Origin: Alteromonas portus
GTDB taxonomy: Bacteria > Pseudomonadota > Gammaproteobacteria > Enterobacterales > Alteromonadaceae
DNA: 64,000 nt
Assembly (NCBI RefSeq): GCF_005117025.1
Contig: NZ_SWCO01000008.1
Span: 1-64,000 of the forward strand
Direction of reading: 5' to 3'
Below the pieces are notes generated by a model that worked only from the letters and a program-made list of their open reading frames with translations, ran no database searches and had not been told where the DNA came from. The position numbers and the translations under genes were made by a program. How positions within the stretch are numbered: the first letter of the stretch is position 1; every line of letters begins with the position of its first letter. Positions 39,349 to 48,787 of this stretch are shown here, piece after piece.

Positions 39349-41523
39349 TTAATGCAGGGCGGATTCTAGAAAGGCCCATTGATCGGCATACCCTTCTATT
39401 TGCATCCATGTGGGTGTGCCTGCTCCGTGACCTGCGCGGGTTTCAACGCGAAGCAATACTGGATTATCACAGCCTTGATCTGCCTGTAGTTGCGCTGCAA
39501 ATTTATAGCTGTGCCACGGCACAACCCGGTCATCATGATCACCTGTAGTAACTAGTGTAGCTGGGTAGCACGTGCCAGGTTTAGTATTGTGAAGTGGTGA
39601 ATAAGCATAAAGCGCTTCGAATTCATCTTTATTTTCACTTAAGCCATAATCCGAAGACCAAGCTCGCGCATTCGCACTAGGCGTATGATAACGAAGCATG
39701 TCTAACACACCCACTGCGGGTAAGGCAGCAGAGAAAAGATCAGGACGCTGAGTTAAGGTCGCCCCCACAAGCAACCCACCATTAGAGCCACCTTGAATAC
39801 CCATTTTCTCCGGTGTGGTATAGCCGCTTTCAACTAAGTACTCTCCCGCTGCAATAAAATCGTCAAATACATTCTGTTTGTTTAGCTTAGTGCCAGCCTT
39901 GTGCCACTGTTGACCATACTCGCCACCACCCCTTAAATTAGCGATGGCAAGCACATTACCCTGCTCTACCCACACCATTCGCGATACTGAATATCGTGGC
40001 AGCAGTGAAATATTAAAACCTCCATACCCGTATAGTAGCGTTTTATTATTTCCATCTAGCTTCAGGCCTTTCTTATGCACAATAAACATGGGAACCTTTG
40101 TTCCATCTTTACTGGTGTAAAAAATTTGCTTCGTTTCGTAGTCATCATAATTAATACCTGTATCGATGGTTTTAAATAACGATGATTCGCCGCTTTCTAC
40201 ATCATAGGCAAACACTTGACCAGGGTTGGTGAACCCCGTTAGTTTATAGAAAGTGGTATCGGTGTTTTTGCTGCCATAAAAGCCGCTCACGCTTCCAATG
40301 TCAGAAAACGCAATTTCATCAACTTTTTTGCCGCTTAAATCAAATACACTTACCTGCCCTTTTACATCTTTTAAATACTGAGCAAAAAGCTTTTCGCCTA
40401 AAAGTGAAACGCTAGATAAGGTATCAGACGTACTTTCAATCACGGTTTCTGTTGCTTTAACGCCACCATCGAAATCAACCTTAATAACCTTACCTGTCGG
40501 TGCATCTGCAGTAGAAGTGAAAAACAGCGCATCGTTGTGTTCACCGATTAAATCGTAGCGCCCATCCCATTTGTCGAAAACAGGAACAAACTCACTGTTT
40601 TTATCTTCTAGCGATTTCGCGTAAACACCGTTCGACTGATACCCTTCAAACACAGATATAAGCAATGTTTTGCCATCTTGAACAACTGAAGGATAAGGGT
40701 TCCATGTAGGCTTGTTGTCAAACGCAAAGACTTTTTTATCTTCGCTTTGTGGTGTCCCTATTGCATGAAAATAGATAGATACGGTTTGGCTATCGTCGTA
40801 CTTACCCGCTTCTGTTTTAGGATAACGAGAATAGAAAAAACCGCTTTCATCAGGCAACCATGCAATATTTGAAAACTTAATACCTTTGATAGTATCGGTT
40901 AAATCCGCTTTACTCGTGGTATTGCGAATGTGAATAGTTTTCCAGTCTGTACCGCCGTCAGAAAGCATGTAAGCAAGATATGAAGCTTTAGGGCTGAGTT
41001 CAGTCGACGCCATAGATACTGTGCCGTCGTCACTCAATGTATTGGGGTCGATCAATAATTCAGCTTTACCGTTCACGCTGTCTGCCATATAAAGCACATA
41101 TTGGTTTTGAAGGCCGTCGTTATAAGAATAAAACAGCTTGCCGTTAACCATATAAGGTGTGGAATACTTTTCGTAATCCCATAGCGCGGTTAAACGTTCT
41201 TTATAACGCTCTCTAGACGGTAAATTTGCCAAGTAAGGGCGAGCAAGCGCATTTTGTGAATCAACCCACGCCTTCACCTCTTCGCTCTTTTCTTCTTCTA
41301 ACCAGCGGTAAGGATCGCTAACCATAGTGCCATGGTAGTTGTCTTCTTGCTCCACGGTTTTAGTTTCTGGGTAGCCAGAAATCTTTGGCATAGCAACACT
41401 CTGCACTTCACTTTTTACCTCAACGGGTACCGCTGCGTTAGGTTCAGTATTCCCGCTTGTGCAAGCGAACGTTAAGCCTGCAGATGCCGCAACTACACCA
41501 GCGTACATTAGCTTTTTCTTCAT
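39349..41523 (-). CDS. prolyl oligopeptidase (S9A), exported
   Basis: Prolyl endopeptidase, 724 aa, cleaving short peptides after proline. The N-terminus is a lipoprotein-like signal, with a FACTSGN lipobox at Cys about residue 21, so it acts in the periplasm. A propeller domain occupies about residues 120-470. The catalytic domain has the nucleophile in IQGGSNGGLLVGA, the Asp in GDHDDRVVPWHSYKF and the His in RAGHGAGTP. DPYRWLEEEKSEEVKAW is the typical N-terminal POP motif. Same strand as the RND pump but separated by a terminator, so transcribed on its own. Confidence 0.94.
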   Translation of the reverse strand: MKKKLMYAGVVAASAGLTFACTSGNTEPNAAVPVEVKSEVQSVAMPKISGYPETKTVEQEDNYHGTMVSDPYRWLEEEKSEEVKAWVDSQNALARPYLANLPSRERYKERLTALWDYEKYSTPYMVNGKLFYSYNDGLQNQYVLYMADSVNGKAELLIDPNTLSDDGTVSMASTELSPKASYLAYMLSDGGTDWKTIHIRNTTSKADLTDTIKGIKFSNIAWLPDESGFFYSRYPKTEAGKYDDSQTVSIYFHAIGTPQSEDKKVFAFDNKPTWNPYPSVVQDGKTLLISVFEGYQSNGVYAKSLEDKNSEFVPVFDKWDGRYDLIGEHNDALFFTSTADAPTGKVIKVDFDGGVKATETVIESTSDTLSSVSLLGEKLFAQYLKDVKGQVSVFDLSGKKVDEIAFSDIGSVSGFYGSKNTDTTFYKLTGFTNPGQVFAYDVESGESSLFKTIDTGINYDDYETKQIFYTSKDGTKVPMFIVHKKGLKLDGNNKTLLYGYGGFNISLLPRYSVSRMVWVEQGNVLAIANLRGGGEYGQQWHKAGTKLNKQNVFDDFIAAGEYLVESGYTTPEKMGIQGGSNGGLLVGATLTQRPDLFSAALPAVGVLDMLRYHTPSANARAWSSDYGLSENKDEFEALYAYSPLHNTKPGTCYPATLVTTGDHDDRVVPWHSYKFAAQLQADQGCDNPVLLRVETRAGHGAGTPTWMQIEGYADQWAFLESALH

Positions 41524-41539
41524 GTTTTAATCCTTAAAA

Positions 41540-41567
41540 GAAAAATGCCGGTGTTACCCGGCATTAT
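41540..41567 (-). terminator. RND-operon terminator
   Basis: AAAAATGCCGG, TGTTA, CCCGGCATT: stem after the RND permease stop, with the T-tract for minus-strand transcripts on the left. It also separates the pump operon from the prolyl oligopeptidase gene. Confidence 0.8.
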
Positions 41568-41571
41568 CTAT

Positions 41572-44500
41572 TTAACTTTCTGTCGTAAGTTCTGCGTGTT
41601 TTCGACCTTTAAATACGTTTTTAAGGTCATTTAGAATAAGGTACAGCGCAGGAACTAGCAGCAAGGTGATCACTGTGGCAAACAAAATACCAAAGGCTAA
41701 AGAAATAGCCATGGGTATCACAACTTGAGCCTGTAGACTGCGCTCGAATACTATTGGCATAAGCCCCATAAAGGTTGTCAGTGACGTTAAGATGATGGCT
41801 CTGAATCGCTGTGTACCTGCACTAATGGCTGCATCCATAAGCGACATGCCTTCTTTACGCGCACGGTTAACAAAATCCACCATGATCAGGCTGTCATTAA
41901 CTACAACACCCGACAATGCGATAATACCGCAGAACGAAAGCACACTTACCGCCATGCCCAATACTAAATGTCCAACAATCGCACCAACGATACCAAAAGG
42001 AATTACAGACATAATGATGAAAGGTTGGCTGTAAGACTTAAGCGGAATAGCAAGTAAGGCGTAAATGGCAAATAGCGCGAATAAAAGCCCCTGCATTAAA
42101 CTAAACATAGCATCAGCCTGCTCCTTTGAATTTCCTTGAAGCTGGAACTCAACACCAGGATAGCGGGCGAGTAGGTCTGGCATTAAATTCTCAATCACAT
42201 CGTTAGTCACTTCAGACGGGTCAAGCAATGCTTTATCCACAACTCCGGTTACGGTAACTGAACGTTTACCATTGACACGAATAATTGAATCGAACCCTTG
42301 ACCTACGGTGAAGGTAGCCACCTGCTCGAATGGGATCTCTTGACCGTTTGGCGCACGAATACGCATATTTTCGAGGTGCTCTATAGAGCTACGTTCCGCT
42401 TTCGGGTAGCGCACCATGACTTTTATTTCTTCATCGTCTCGTTGAATACGCTGCACTTCTGCACCATAAAAACCAAAGCGAACTTGCTGACCTAAATCGC
42501 GAAGTGAAATACCTAACGCATCGGCCTGAGGTTTCAGCGCTAGCTGAATTTCTTCGCTACCGCCTGAAAAAGTATCGTTAATATCGGTAACGCCTTCATA
42601 TTTATCTAAAGCTTCTTTTATGTCGTCGCTGATAGCGCGCAACGCTTTAATATCACTGGAGCTGAATTCAAAACTAAGGTCAGAACCTCCGCCAGGACCA
42701 CCCGGAGAGCTGATATTAAATGACTTCACGCCAGGAATTTCAGGGACCTCTTGACGCCACATATCTTGAATTTCAAAGTCAGTAAGCGTGCGGGTTTCGC
42801 CCTTGGTCAGCTCAGCAAAAATTTCACCACCTAAGTTACCATTGTCAAAAGCAATAGCGTGCTTAATGACATTTTCACCTGACTCTTCTGCGACTTTATC
42901 GTCCATGCGGTGCATGGCTTCACGAAGAGTCGTTAGTACCTTGTCGCGCTGTTCTAGTGACGAACCAGGCTCTAACTCAAAGCTTGCCATCATAAAGTCA
43001 CTAGGAATATTCGGGAAGAATACAAAGCGTACAATACCACCGCCGAATAGGCCTACTGTAAGGATCAGCATGGCCACAAAAATAGACACAGTGGTGTAAC
43101 GATTTCTTATTGCTTTTGCTAAAAACGGGGCGTACTTATTATTAATAAACGTTTTTATGCCTTCACTGAAGAAGTCTCGGAACTTTTGAAACGCGTTAGC
43201 TTTTTCCGGATCATAAGGCTTAAGCTTCATGTGTACCAAGTGCGCCGGCAGTATTAGCTTAGATTCGATCAGTGAGAAAATAAGGCAAACAATAACTACC
43301 ATACCTATGGTTTTCCAGATAATACCGAATGGCCCAGATACCATAAGCATAGGAGAAAATGCGGCAATGGTGGTTAAAACACCAAATGTTGCCGGCATAG
43401 CAACTTTTTTAACGCCCGCAATAACGTTATCAGCATTGTGCCCTTTTTTGTCTATTTCAGAGTAAGCTGATTCACCCATGATAATTGCGTCATCAACCAC
43501 AATCCCCAGTACAAGAATGAAGGCAAACAAACTTAGCATGTTAATAGATACGCCAACCATGTCTAACGGCATGACGAGCAAGGTTCCTAAAAAGCAAACT
43601 GGCAGGCCAACAATTACCCAGAACGCGAGTTTAATTTTTAAGAACAGTGAAAGTACTAAGAATACAAGCAGCGCACCGAAAAACATGTTTTCAAGCATCA
43701 TGTTAAGTCGGTCGGCCAGATAAAATGAGCTATCGCCCCAAGTATCAGCGGTAATGTGAGCCGGAAATTCAGATTTTTTGCTGTCAATATAGTTGTTAAC
43801 TTGCTCTGAAATTTCTAGCGCATTTTGGTCACCCACAGCTTGTACCCGCAGACTAACCGCAGGTTTGTCATCGAACAGTGCATATTGGTTGTTTTCAATA
43901 AAGCCATCGTTAATATAGGCCACGTCGCCAAGGGTAACACGAGTCCCGTTGGCGTTTGTGACTAGTACGATTTGGGAGAAGTCCCAGCCTGTATAGGCCT
44001 GCCCTTTTGTTCTAAGCAGAATGTCCCCGTTTTCAGTGCGGATTGAACCACCGGGTAAGTCCACACTGGTTTGGCTTAAACGCGCCACAACATCAGCGAA
44101 CGTAAGGTTATACTTTTGCAAATCAACTTCAGAAAGTTCTACAGAAATTTCATAGTCTCTTGCGCCCACAACCTGAACGCTGGAGATACCTGGCAAGTTT
44201 GCGATATCGTCGCGTAAATCTTTAGCAAACTCTTTGAGTTCTCTTTCAGAGGCATCACCGTAAACCGACAGCCATATTACGTCTTGTTGAATTTTTTGAC
44301 GATAAATAACAGGCTTTTCGGTGTCGGCTGGGAAACTTGGAATAGCGTCAACTTGTACTTTTACTTCATCAAGCAATGACTGAACATCATAGTCTTCTTC
44401 AACCTGAATACTTACTGTTCCCATGCCTTCTACGGCGGTAGAGTTAAGCTGCTTTATTCCCTCCAAGTCCTTAATGGCCTCTTCAATTTTAAGAAGCACC

Positions 44501-44706
44501 CCTTCTTCTACTTCTTGAGGCGCAGCGCCTAAATAAGGCACGCGAACACTAATCACGTCAATTTCAAAGCTCGGAAATACTTGTTTTTGTATACTGAAAG
44601 CACTGAACAAGCCGCCCACAATAAGCAAAATCATCAGCAGGTTGGCCGCCACATTATTGCGTGCAAACCAAGCAATAAGCCCTTTGTTTGTATCGATACG
44701 ACTCAT
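41572..44706 (-). CDS. RND efflux pump inner-membrane permease
   Basis: Proton-driven transporter of the resistance-nodulation-division superfamily, 1044 aa, with the usual two-fold repeat of one helix, a large periplasmic loop, and five or more helices. The proton-relay acids are in GIVVDDAIIMGESAY of helix 4. The second half has SGVVVNDSLIMVDFVNRAR, typical of AcrB/MdtB-like members. N-terminal LIAWFARNNVAANLLMILL shows the first helix. It pairs with the adaptor gene just upstream; the stop of the adaptor overlaps this start by one base (TAATG). An outer-membrane partner is not in the window. Substrates unknown. Confidence 0.94.
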   Translation of the reverse strand: MSRIDTNKGLIAWFARNNVAANLLMILLIVGGLFSAFSIQKQVFPSFEIDVISVRVPYLGAAPQEVEEGVLLKIEEAIKDLEGIKQLNSTAVEGMGTVSIQVEEDYDVQSLLDEVKVQVDAIPSFPADTEKPVIYRQKIQQDVIWLSVYGDASERELKEFAKDLRDDIANLPGISSVQVVGARDYEISVELSEVDLQKYNLTFADVVARLSQTSVDLPGGSIRTENGDILLRTKGQAYTGWDFSQIVLVTNANGTRVTLGDVAYINDGFIENNQYALFDDKPAVSLRVQAVGDQNALEISEQVNNYIDSKKSEFPAHITADTWGDSSFYLADRLNMMLENMFFGALLVFLVLSLFLKIKLAFWVIVGLPVCFLGTLLVMPLDMVGVSINMLSLFAFILVLGIVVDDAIIMGESAYSEIDKKGHNADNVIAGVKKVAMPATFGVLTTIAAFSPMLMVSGPFGIIWKTIGMVVIVCLIFSLIESKLILPAHLVHMKLKPYDPEKANAFQKFRDFFSEGIKTFINNKYAPFLAKAIRNRYTTVSIFVAMLILTVGLFGGGIVRFVFFPNIPSDFMMASFELEPGSSLEQRDKVLTTLREAMHRMDDKVAEESGENVIKHAIAFDNGNLGGEIFAELTKGETRTLTDFEIQDMWRQEVPEIPGVKSFNISSPGGPGGGSDLSFEFSSSDIKALRAISDDIKEALDKYEGVTDINDTFSGGSEEIQLALKPQADALGISLRDLGQQVRFGFYGAEVQRIQRDDEEIKVMVRYPKAERSSIEHLENMRIRAPNGQEIPFEQVATFTVGQGFDSIIRVNGKRSVTVTGVVDKALLDPSEVTNDVIENLMPDLLARYPGVEFQLQGNSKEQADAMFSLMQGLLFALFAIYALLAIPLKSYSQPFIIMSVIPFGIVGAIVGHLVLGMAVSVLSFCGIIALSGVVVNDSLIMVDFVNRARKEGMSLMDAAISAGTQRFRAIILTSLTTFMGLMPIVFERSLQAQVVIPMAISLAFGILFATVITLLLVPALYLILNDLKNVFKGRKHAELTTES

Positions 44707-45938
44707 TAGTTGTCACCTTCCGAGCGTTCACTTTGTACTGCATCGGTGCTGTCAGAAGTATCCGCTTCTGCGGTGTCAGCTAGCACGGGCTCGTCACCGG
44801 GAAGGCGTACTTTCATACCGGTATAAGGGTTTGGTACCGCACTGGTTACCACTAAACTCCCTTCAGCAATACCAGAACGAACGAACACTTCTTTTGCCGT
44901 AGTACGTGCCACTTCTACCGATTTGATTTCTATTTCGCGGTTGTCGTTAACGGTCAGTACCGTATTGTCCAAGCGCAAAATACTGCGAGGTAGCACCACA
45001 AGTTGCTCATTCTGGCGAGAGGTAATTTCTGCTTCCACGAATTGGCCGAAACGCAATGGAGCTTTGTGTGAAGACTTCAAGTTGTAAGGGTCTTTCACTT
45101 CAACAATGGCGTACACTACCCTGCTACCTGTATCTAAAATACCCTCTGAGCGCACAAGCGTACCTTCCCACGTTGTTTTCACACCACCAACTGAGGCTGC
45201 TAAAGATACTGGCGCACCGTCATTAGATTGCCCCGCAATATTGATAAACATCAGGTCGCTGTCGGTGATGGGTAGTCTTACTTCGGCAGTGTCAGTAGAA
45301 TAAATAGTGCCAAGTACCGAGCCCATTGCCACAAACTGACCAAGGTCGATATTACGCTCAACTACAATACCGTTATAAGGAGCGGTAATTTGCGTTCTAG
45401 CCAAGTTACGCTTAGCGCGTTCTAACTTCGCTTCTGCTGCTTTTACGTTTGCTTGTTCCTTTGCCAGCTGAGGTTTTCTTAAACCTAACTCGGGTGGAGC
45501 CACACTGCTGACCGAACGCCATTCTTGTTCGGCTACTTTACCCCGGGCAATTTCTTCTTGAAGGGCAGCCTGAGCTTGGGCAAGCTCTGCTTCGGCAAGT
45601 TTAAGGTCGGTGCGATAATCATCTTGTTCAAGGGTAGCCAGCACATCACCTTTCTTGAAGGTACCCCCTGCGATAAATACATCAGATAAGCTTATTACTT
45701 GCCCACTCACTTGTGCACTTAATGCCGTTTTATTTCTAGGCACCACATTGCCTTGAGATTTAACAATGAAATTTACGGGCTCTGCAGAAACTTCTTTTGC
45801 ATTGACAAGAAAAGCAGGGATTTCTACGGGAACTTGCTCGGGAGGCTTGCGAGACTTGATCATAACGGCAGCCGCGATAAACGCGACCAGCAATATGATT
45901 AATGGAAGACCACTTTTCATCAACATGGAGTTTTTCAT
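44706..45938 (-). CDS. RND efflux periplasmic adaptor (membrane fusion protein)
   Basis: HlyD/AcrA-type adaptor, 410 aa, bridging the permease to an outer-membrane channel. One N-terminal anchor helix (about residues 11-28) is followed by a lipoyl-like half-motif (FIVKSQGNVVPRNKTALSAQVSGQVISL), a coiled-coil hairpin (about residues 115-185, EAELAQAQAALQEEIARGK and QANVKAAEAKLERAKRNLA) and the second lipoyl half ITAPYNGIVVERNIDLGQFV. The Asp/Ser/Glu-rich tail after about residue 385 is probably disordered. First gene of the two-gene operon. Confidence 0.93.
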   Translation of the reverse strand: MKNSMLMKSGLPLIILLVAFIAAAVMIKSRKPPEQVPVEIPAFLVNAKEVSAEPVNFIVKSQGNVVPRNKTALSAQVSGQVISLSDVFIAGGTFKKGDVLATLEQDDYRTDLKLAEAELAQAQAALQEEIARGKVAEQEWRSVSSVAPPELGLRKPQLAKEQANVKAAEAKLERAKRNLARTQITAPYNGIVVERNIDLGQFVAMGSVLGTIYSTDTAEVRLPITDSDLMFINIAGQSNDGAPVSLAASVGGVKTTWEGTLVRSEGILDTGSRVVYAIVEVKDPYNLKSSHKAPLRFGQFVEAEITSRQNEQLVVLPRSILRLDNTVLTVNDNREIEIKSVEVARTTAKEVFVRSGIAEGSLVVTSAVPNPYTGMKVRLPGDEPVLADTAEADTSDSTDAVQSERSEGDN

Positions 45939-46319
45939 TTACTATCCCTAGGAACGAAGGCAACCCGCGTGAATGAGGTTGGCGCAGCTACTCACTGCAC
46001 GCATCATTAAACACACGATAACCCATTAAATTCTATTATTATTGTTACAACACTATTGTACTAATTTTATGTTTTGCATGCCCAATTTAGATTGTTAAAT
46101 TTTGTGTCTATTTATTGTTTTCAATGTGCACACTTAAATCAGCTTTCCTAATATAAAAAAATATCAAAAGAATACAAAGTAAGATTGATAATTATCAGTT
46201 TTTCGTTGATTATTTAATCACTCATTGGTTATGAGTTAACCGGCGGTTGTAAGTTAAGCGTAGTCTTAATGCGAAGTAGCCTCGGGAAAGATTTCGCTAC
46301 GTTGAAGGGAAAACACATT
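45939..46319. other. 381-base AT-rich intergenic region
   Basis: Divergent promoter region between the RND operon (-) and the CBM48-like gene (+). Runs of TTGTT and AAATAT are present but no clear operator or RNA. The stretch TAGATTGTTAAATTTTGTG (46089-46107) closely resembles one upstream of the TonB receptor (36402-36419). GAAGGGA at 46303-46309 is the ribosome site of the next gene. Confidence 0.4.
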
Positions 46320-46628
46320 ATGAGTCTTAAGAAACAATACCTTAAATCAAAACCTTTGTGCAAAGTGACATTTCGACTGAATGCGGAAGCGGCCCAAGAT
46401 GCCAAAGAAGCAGCGTTGTGTGGTGACTTTACTGACTGGAAATCGCAGCCGTTAACAATGAAGAAATTGAAAAGTGGTGACTTCACGTTAACTGTTGATT
46501 TAGAGAAAGATCATGAATACCAATTTCGTTATCTCATCGATGGTGAAAAATGGGAAAACGACTGGGAGGCAGATGCTTATATCCCCTCTCCTGTGAGCAT
46601 AGAAGATAACTCTGTAGTGCGCGTTTAA
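46320..46628 (+). CDS. CBM48/AMPK-type glycogen-binding domain protein, 102 aa
   Basis: Stand-alone isoamylase early-set (E-set/CBM48-like) domain. Core motif VTFRLNAEAAQDAKEAALCGDFTDW, then LTMKKLKSGDFTLTVDLEKDHEYQFRYLIDGEKWENDWEAD, the W-G-D-F-(T/N)-x-W and Y-x-F-R-Y-x-x-D-G pattern of glycogen-binding modules. The start at ATG 46320 is set by GAAGGGA ten bases upstream; an upstream in-frame ATG at 46269 gives an unrelated leader. It probably binds alpha-glucans or acts as a scaffold; no enzymatic domain is attached and no glycogen genes are adjacent. Confidence 0.88.
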   Translation: MSLKKQYLKSKPLCKVTFRLNAEAAQDAKEAALCGDFTDWKSQPLTMKKLKSGDFTLTVDLEKDHEYQFRYLIDGEKWENDWEADAYIPSPVSIEDNSVVRV

Positions 46629-46689
46629 TTTTTCATTCTTAAACGAAGCATAGCTGTTTCTACCTCGAATATTGCTTTACGCTCCTACA

Positions 46690-46718
46690 AAAAAGGCTGC
46701 ATAAATGCAGCCTTTCGT
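46690..46718. terminator. convergent stem-loop terminator
   Basis: AAAAAAGGCTGC, ATAAAT loop, GCAGCCTTTCG. A-run on the left for etfA (-) and a short T-run for the CBM48-like gene (+). Confidence 0.8.
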
Positions 46719-46741
46719 CTTATTTCTTCAGATGATGTAAA

Positions 46742-47668
46742 CTACAGAGAGCCTTCCAACTCTGGTAGTACATCAAATAAGTCACCTACTAACCCGTAGT
46801 CAGCAACCTGGAAGATTGGCGCTTCTTCATCTTTGTTGATAGCAACAATGACTTTAGAATCTTTCATACCTGCAAGGTGCTGAATAGCGCCCGAGATACC
46901 TACAGCAATATATAGCTGAGGCGCAACAATTTTACCTGTTTGACCTACCTGCATATCATTCGGAACGAACCCAGCATCTACTGCGGCGCGTGAGGCACCA
47001 ATAGCAGCACCTAGCTTGTCAGCAATGCCCTCAAGAAGCTTGAAGTTGTCACCGTTTTGCATACCACGGCCACCTGAAATTACCACTTCTGCTGCAGTTA
47101 ATTCAGGTCGCTCAGACTCAGTCAGCTCTGCCGATACGAAATCAGACTTATCACTGCCTTTTACAACGTCCACTGCTGCAACTTCTGCGCTACCGCCTGT
47201 TGAAGCTGCATCGAACGATGCGGCACGAACTGTAATTACCTTCTTCGCATCAGATGATTGAACAGTAGCAATGGCATTACCTGCATAGATTGGACGAACA
47301 AAGGTATCTTCGCTTTCTACGCCGATAATGTCAGAGATTTGCGCTACATCTAATAATGCCGCTACGCGAGGCATGAAGTTCTTACCTGTCGTGGTTGCAG
47401 CAGCAACAACATGGCTGTAGTCGCCAGCAAGCTCTACTACTAGGTCAGCCGTATTCTCAGCAAGCTGGTTTTTATAAACCGCATTGTCAGCAACAAGTAC
47501 TTTTGCTACGCCTTCAATTTGCGCTGCAGCTTCAGCAACTGCTTGGCAACCTTCACCTGCAACTAATACGTGAATATCTCCACCCATTTTTTGTGCGGCG
47601 TTCACAAGCTTGTGCGTTTCCGTCTTTAAGCTTGCATTGTCGTGTTCTGCATATACGAGTACGCTCAT
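46742..47668 (-). CDS. etfA: electron transfer flavoprotein subunit alpha
   Basis: FAD-carrying subunit of the soluble electron shuttle that takes electrons from acyl-CoA and amino-acid dehydrogenases; 308 aa, normal length. C-terminal FAD-binding domain: [71 protein letters not shown] (about residues 193-265), the family signature. It overlaps etfB by four bases (ATGA), so translation is coupled. The electrons go to ETF-ubiquinone oxidoreductase, encoded divergently about 1.1 kb away. LiuR-like palindromes upstream of etfB probably control both. Confidence 0.96.
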   Translation of the reverse strand: MSVLVYAEHDNASLKTETHKLVNAAQKMGGDIHVLVAGEGCQAVAEAAAQIEGVAKVLVADNAVYKNQLAENTADLVVELAGDYSHVVAAATTTGKNFMPRVAALLDVAQISDIIGVESEDTFVRPIYAGNAIATVQSSDAKKVITVRAASFDAASTGGSAEVAAVDVVKGSDKSDFVSAELTESERPELTAAEVVISGGRGMQNGDNFKLLEGIADKLGAAIGASRAAVDAGFVPNDMQVGQTGKIVAPQLYIAVGISGAIQHLAGMKDSKVIVAINKDEEAPIFQVADYGLVGDLFDVLPELEGSL

Positions 47669-48417
47669 GAGATCACCTTTGCTTCATTTTTCAACTTGTC
47701 TACCAACTCAGCAACGTCTGCTACTTTAATGCCACCCTCGCGCTGAGGTGGAGGCGTCACTTTAAGTACCTTAACATTTGATTCTAGTGAAACACCAAAA
47801 TCAGCTGCCGCTTTAACATCTAGCGGTTTACGCTTTGCTTTCATAATATTAGGAAGTGACGCGTAACGTGGCTCGTTTAGGCGTAGGTCGGTAGTCACCA
47901 CTGCTGGAAGCGAAAGTGCTACTGTTTGAAGGCCGCCGTCGATTTCACGAGTTACATTTACTTTTTCACCGTCCACAACCACTTCAGAGGCAAAAGTCCC
48001 CTGAGGCATGCCAGTAAGTGCGGCAAGCATTTGTCCTGTTTGATTATTGTCAGAGTCGATACTCTGCTTACCAAGGATAACTAATTGAGGTTGCTCTTCT
48101 TCCACAACTTTTGATAACAGCTTAGCCACTTGAAGCGAATCAAGGTTTTGGTCGGTATCAATTTGGATACCTCGGTCAGCACCTAGGGCGAGTGCTGTAC
48201 GAATTTGTTCTTGGCAGCTTTTATCACCAATTGAAACCACTACGATTTCAGTTGCCACACCTTTCTCTTTTAGTCGAACAGCCTCTTCAACCGCAATTTC
48301 ACAAAAAGGGTTAATCGCCATTTTCGCGTTAGTAAGATCAACGCCTGATTCATCGGCTTTCACTCTTACCTTAACGTTGTAGTCGATCGCGCGTTTGACC
48401 GGTACGAGTATTTTCAT
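47665..48417 (-). CDS. etfB: electron transfer flavoprotein subunit beta
   Basis: AMP-binding beta subunit of the electron transfer flavoprotein, 250 aa. [20 protein letters not shown] at the start, then [18 protein letters not shown], and the recognition-loop region [25 protein letters not shown] (about residues 129-153), followed by the C-terminal arm that holds subunit alpha. First gene of the etfBA operon, with 370 bases of regulatory space before the divergent ETF-QO gene. Confidence 0.96.
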   Translation of the reverse strand: MKILVPVKRAIDYNVKVRVKADESGVDLTNAKMAINPFCEIAVEEAVRLKEKGVATEIVVVSIGDKSCQEQIRTALALGADRGIQIDTDQNLDSLQVAKLLSKVVEEEQPQLVILGKQSIDSDNNQTGQMLAALTGMPQGTFASEVVVDGEKVNVTREIDGGLQTVALSLPAVVTTDLRLNEPRYASLPNIMKAKRKPLDVKAAADFGVSLESNVKVLKVTPPPQREGGIKVADVAELVDKLKNEAKVIS

Positions 48418-48626
48418 ATTTACCTCAATTGTTGAGTTCGTCGGTGTCTATTACGTTTCATTAATAATTAACTATTAATAATTAAAAACGTATTACTTCA
48501 CCACGCTTTTTGAAACTTTAACAATGTTTCTACGTTAAAAAAGAATCTGTGGAACGTACGTTTTTTAAAGGCTAGCCTTAAAACGACGTTAACACCACGT
48601 TTACGAGCAGTTATAATGCACTACCA

Positions 48627-48644
48627 GTTAACGTTAACGTAAAC
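48627..48644. promoter_or_regulatory. LiuR-like palindrome 1 in the etf control region
   Basis: GTTAACGT, TA, ACGTAAAC: imperfect palindrome with an ACGT at each inner arm. It lies about 210 bases before etfB and 144 before ETF-QO. Same design as the next site and as the one at 28269-28286. Confidence 0.6.
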
Positions 48645-48664
48645 TGCTTTGCAATGTACTTACT

Positions 48665-48682
48665 GTTGACGTAAACGTCAAC
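48665..48682. promoter_or_regulatory. LiuR-like palindrome 2 in the etf control region
   Basis: GTTGACGT, AA, ACGTCAAC: perfect 8-base arms around a 2-base centre, about 106 bases upstream of ETF-QO. This matches the palindromic motif described for LiuR, the MerR-type repressor of branched-chain amino-acid and fatty-acid breakdown genes, which often controls etf genes. Confidence 0.65.
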
Positions 48683-48787
48683 CTGCATTACCTTGCAAAA
48701 CGACAATTAATTTACATGTTTTTGACACAAAGCATTATTTGTTTCATCAATAGTGCACTATAAAAATACAAACATAAGGAGCCTCCC

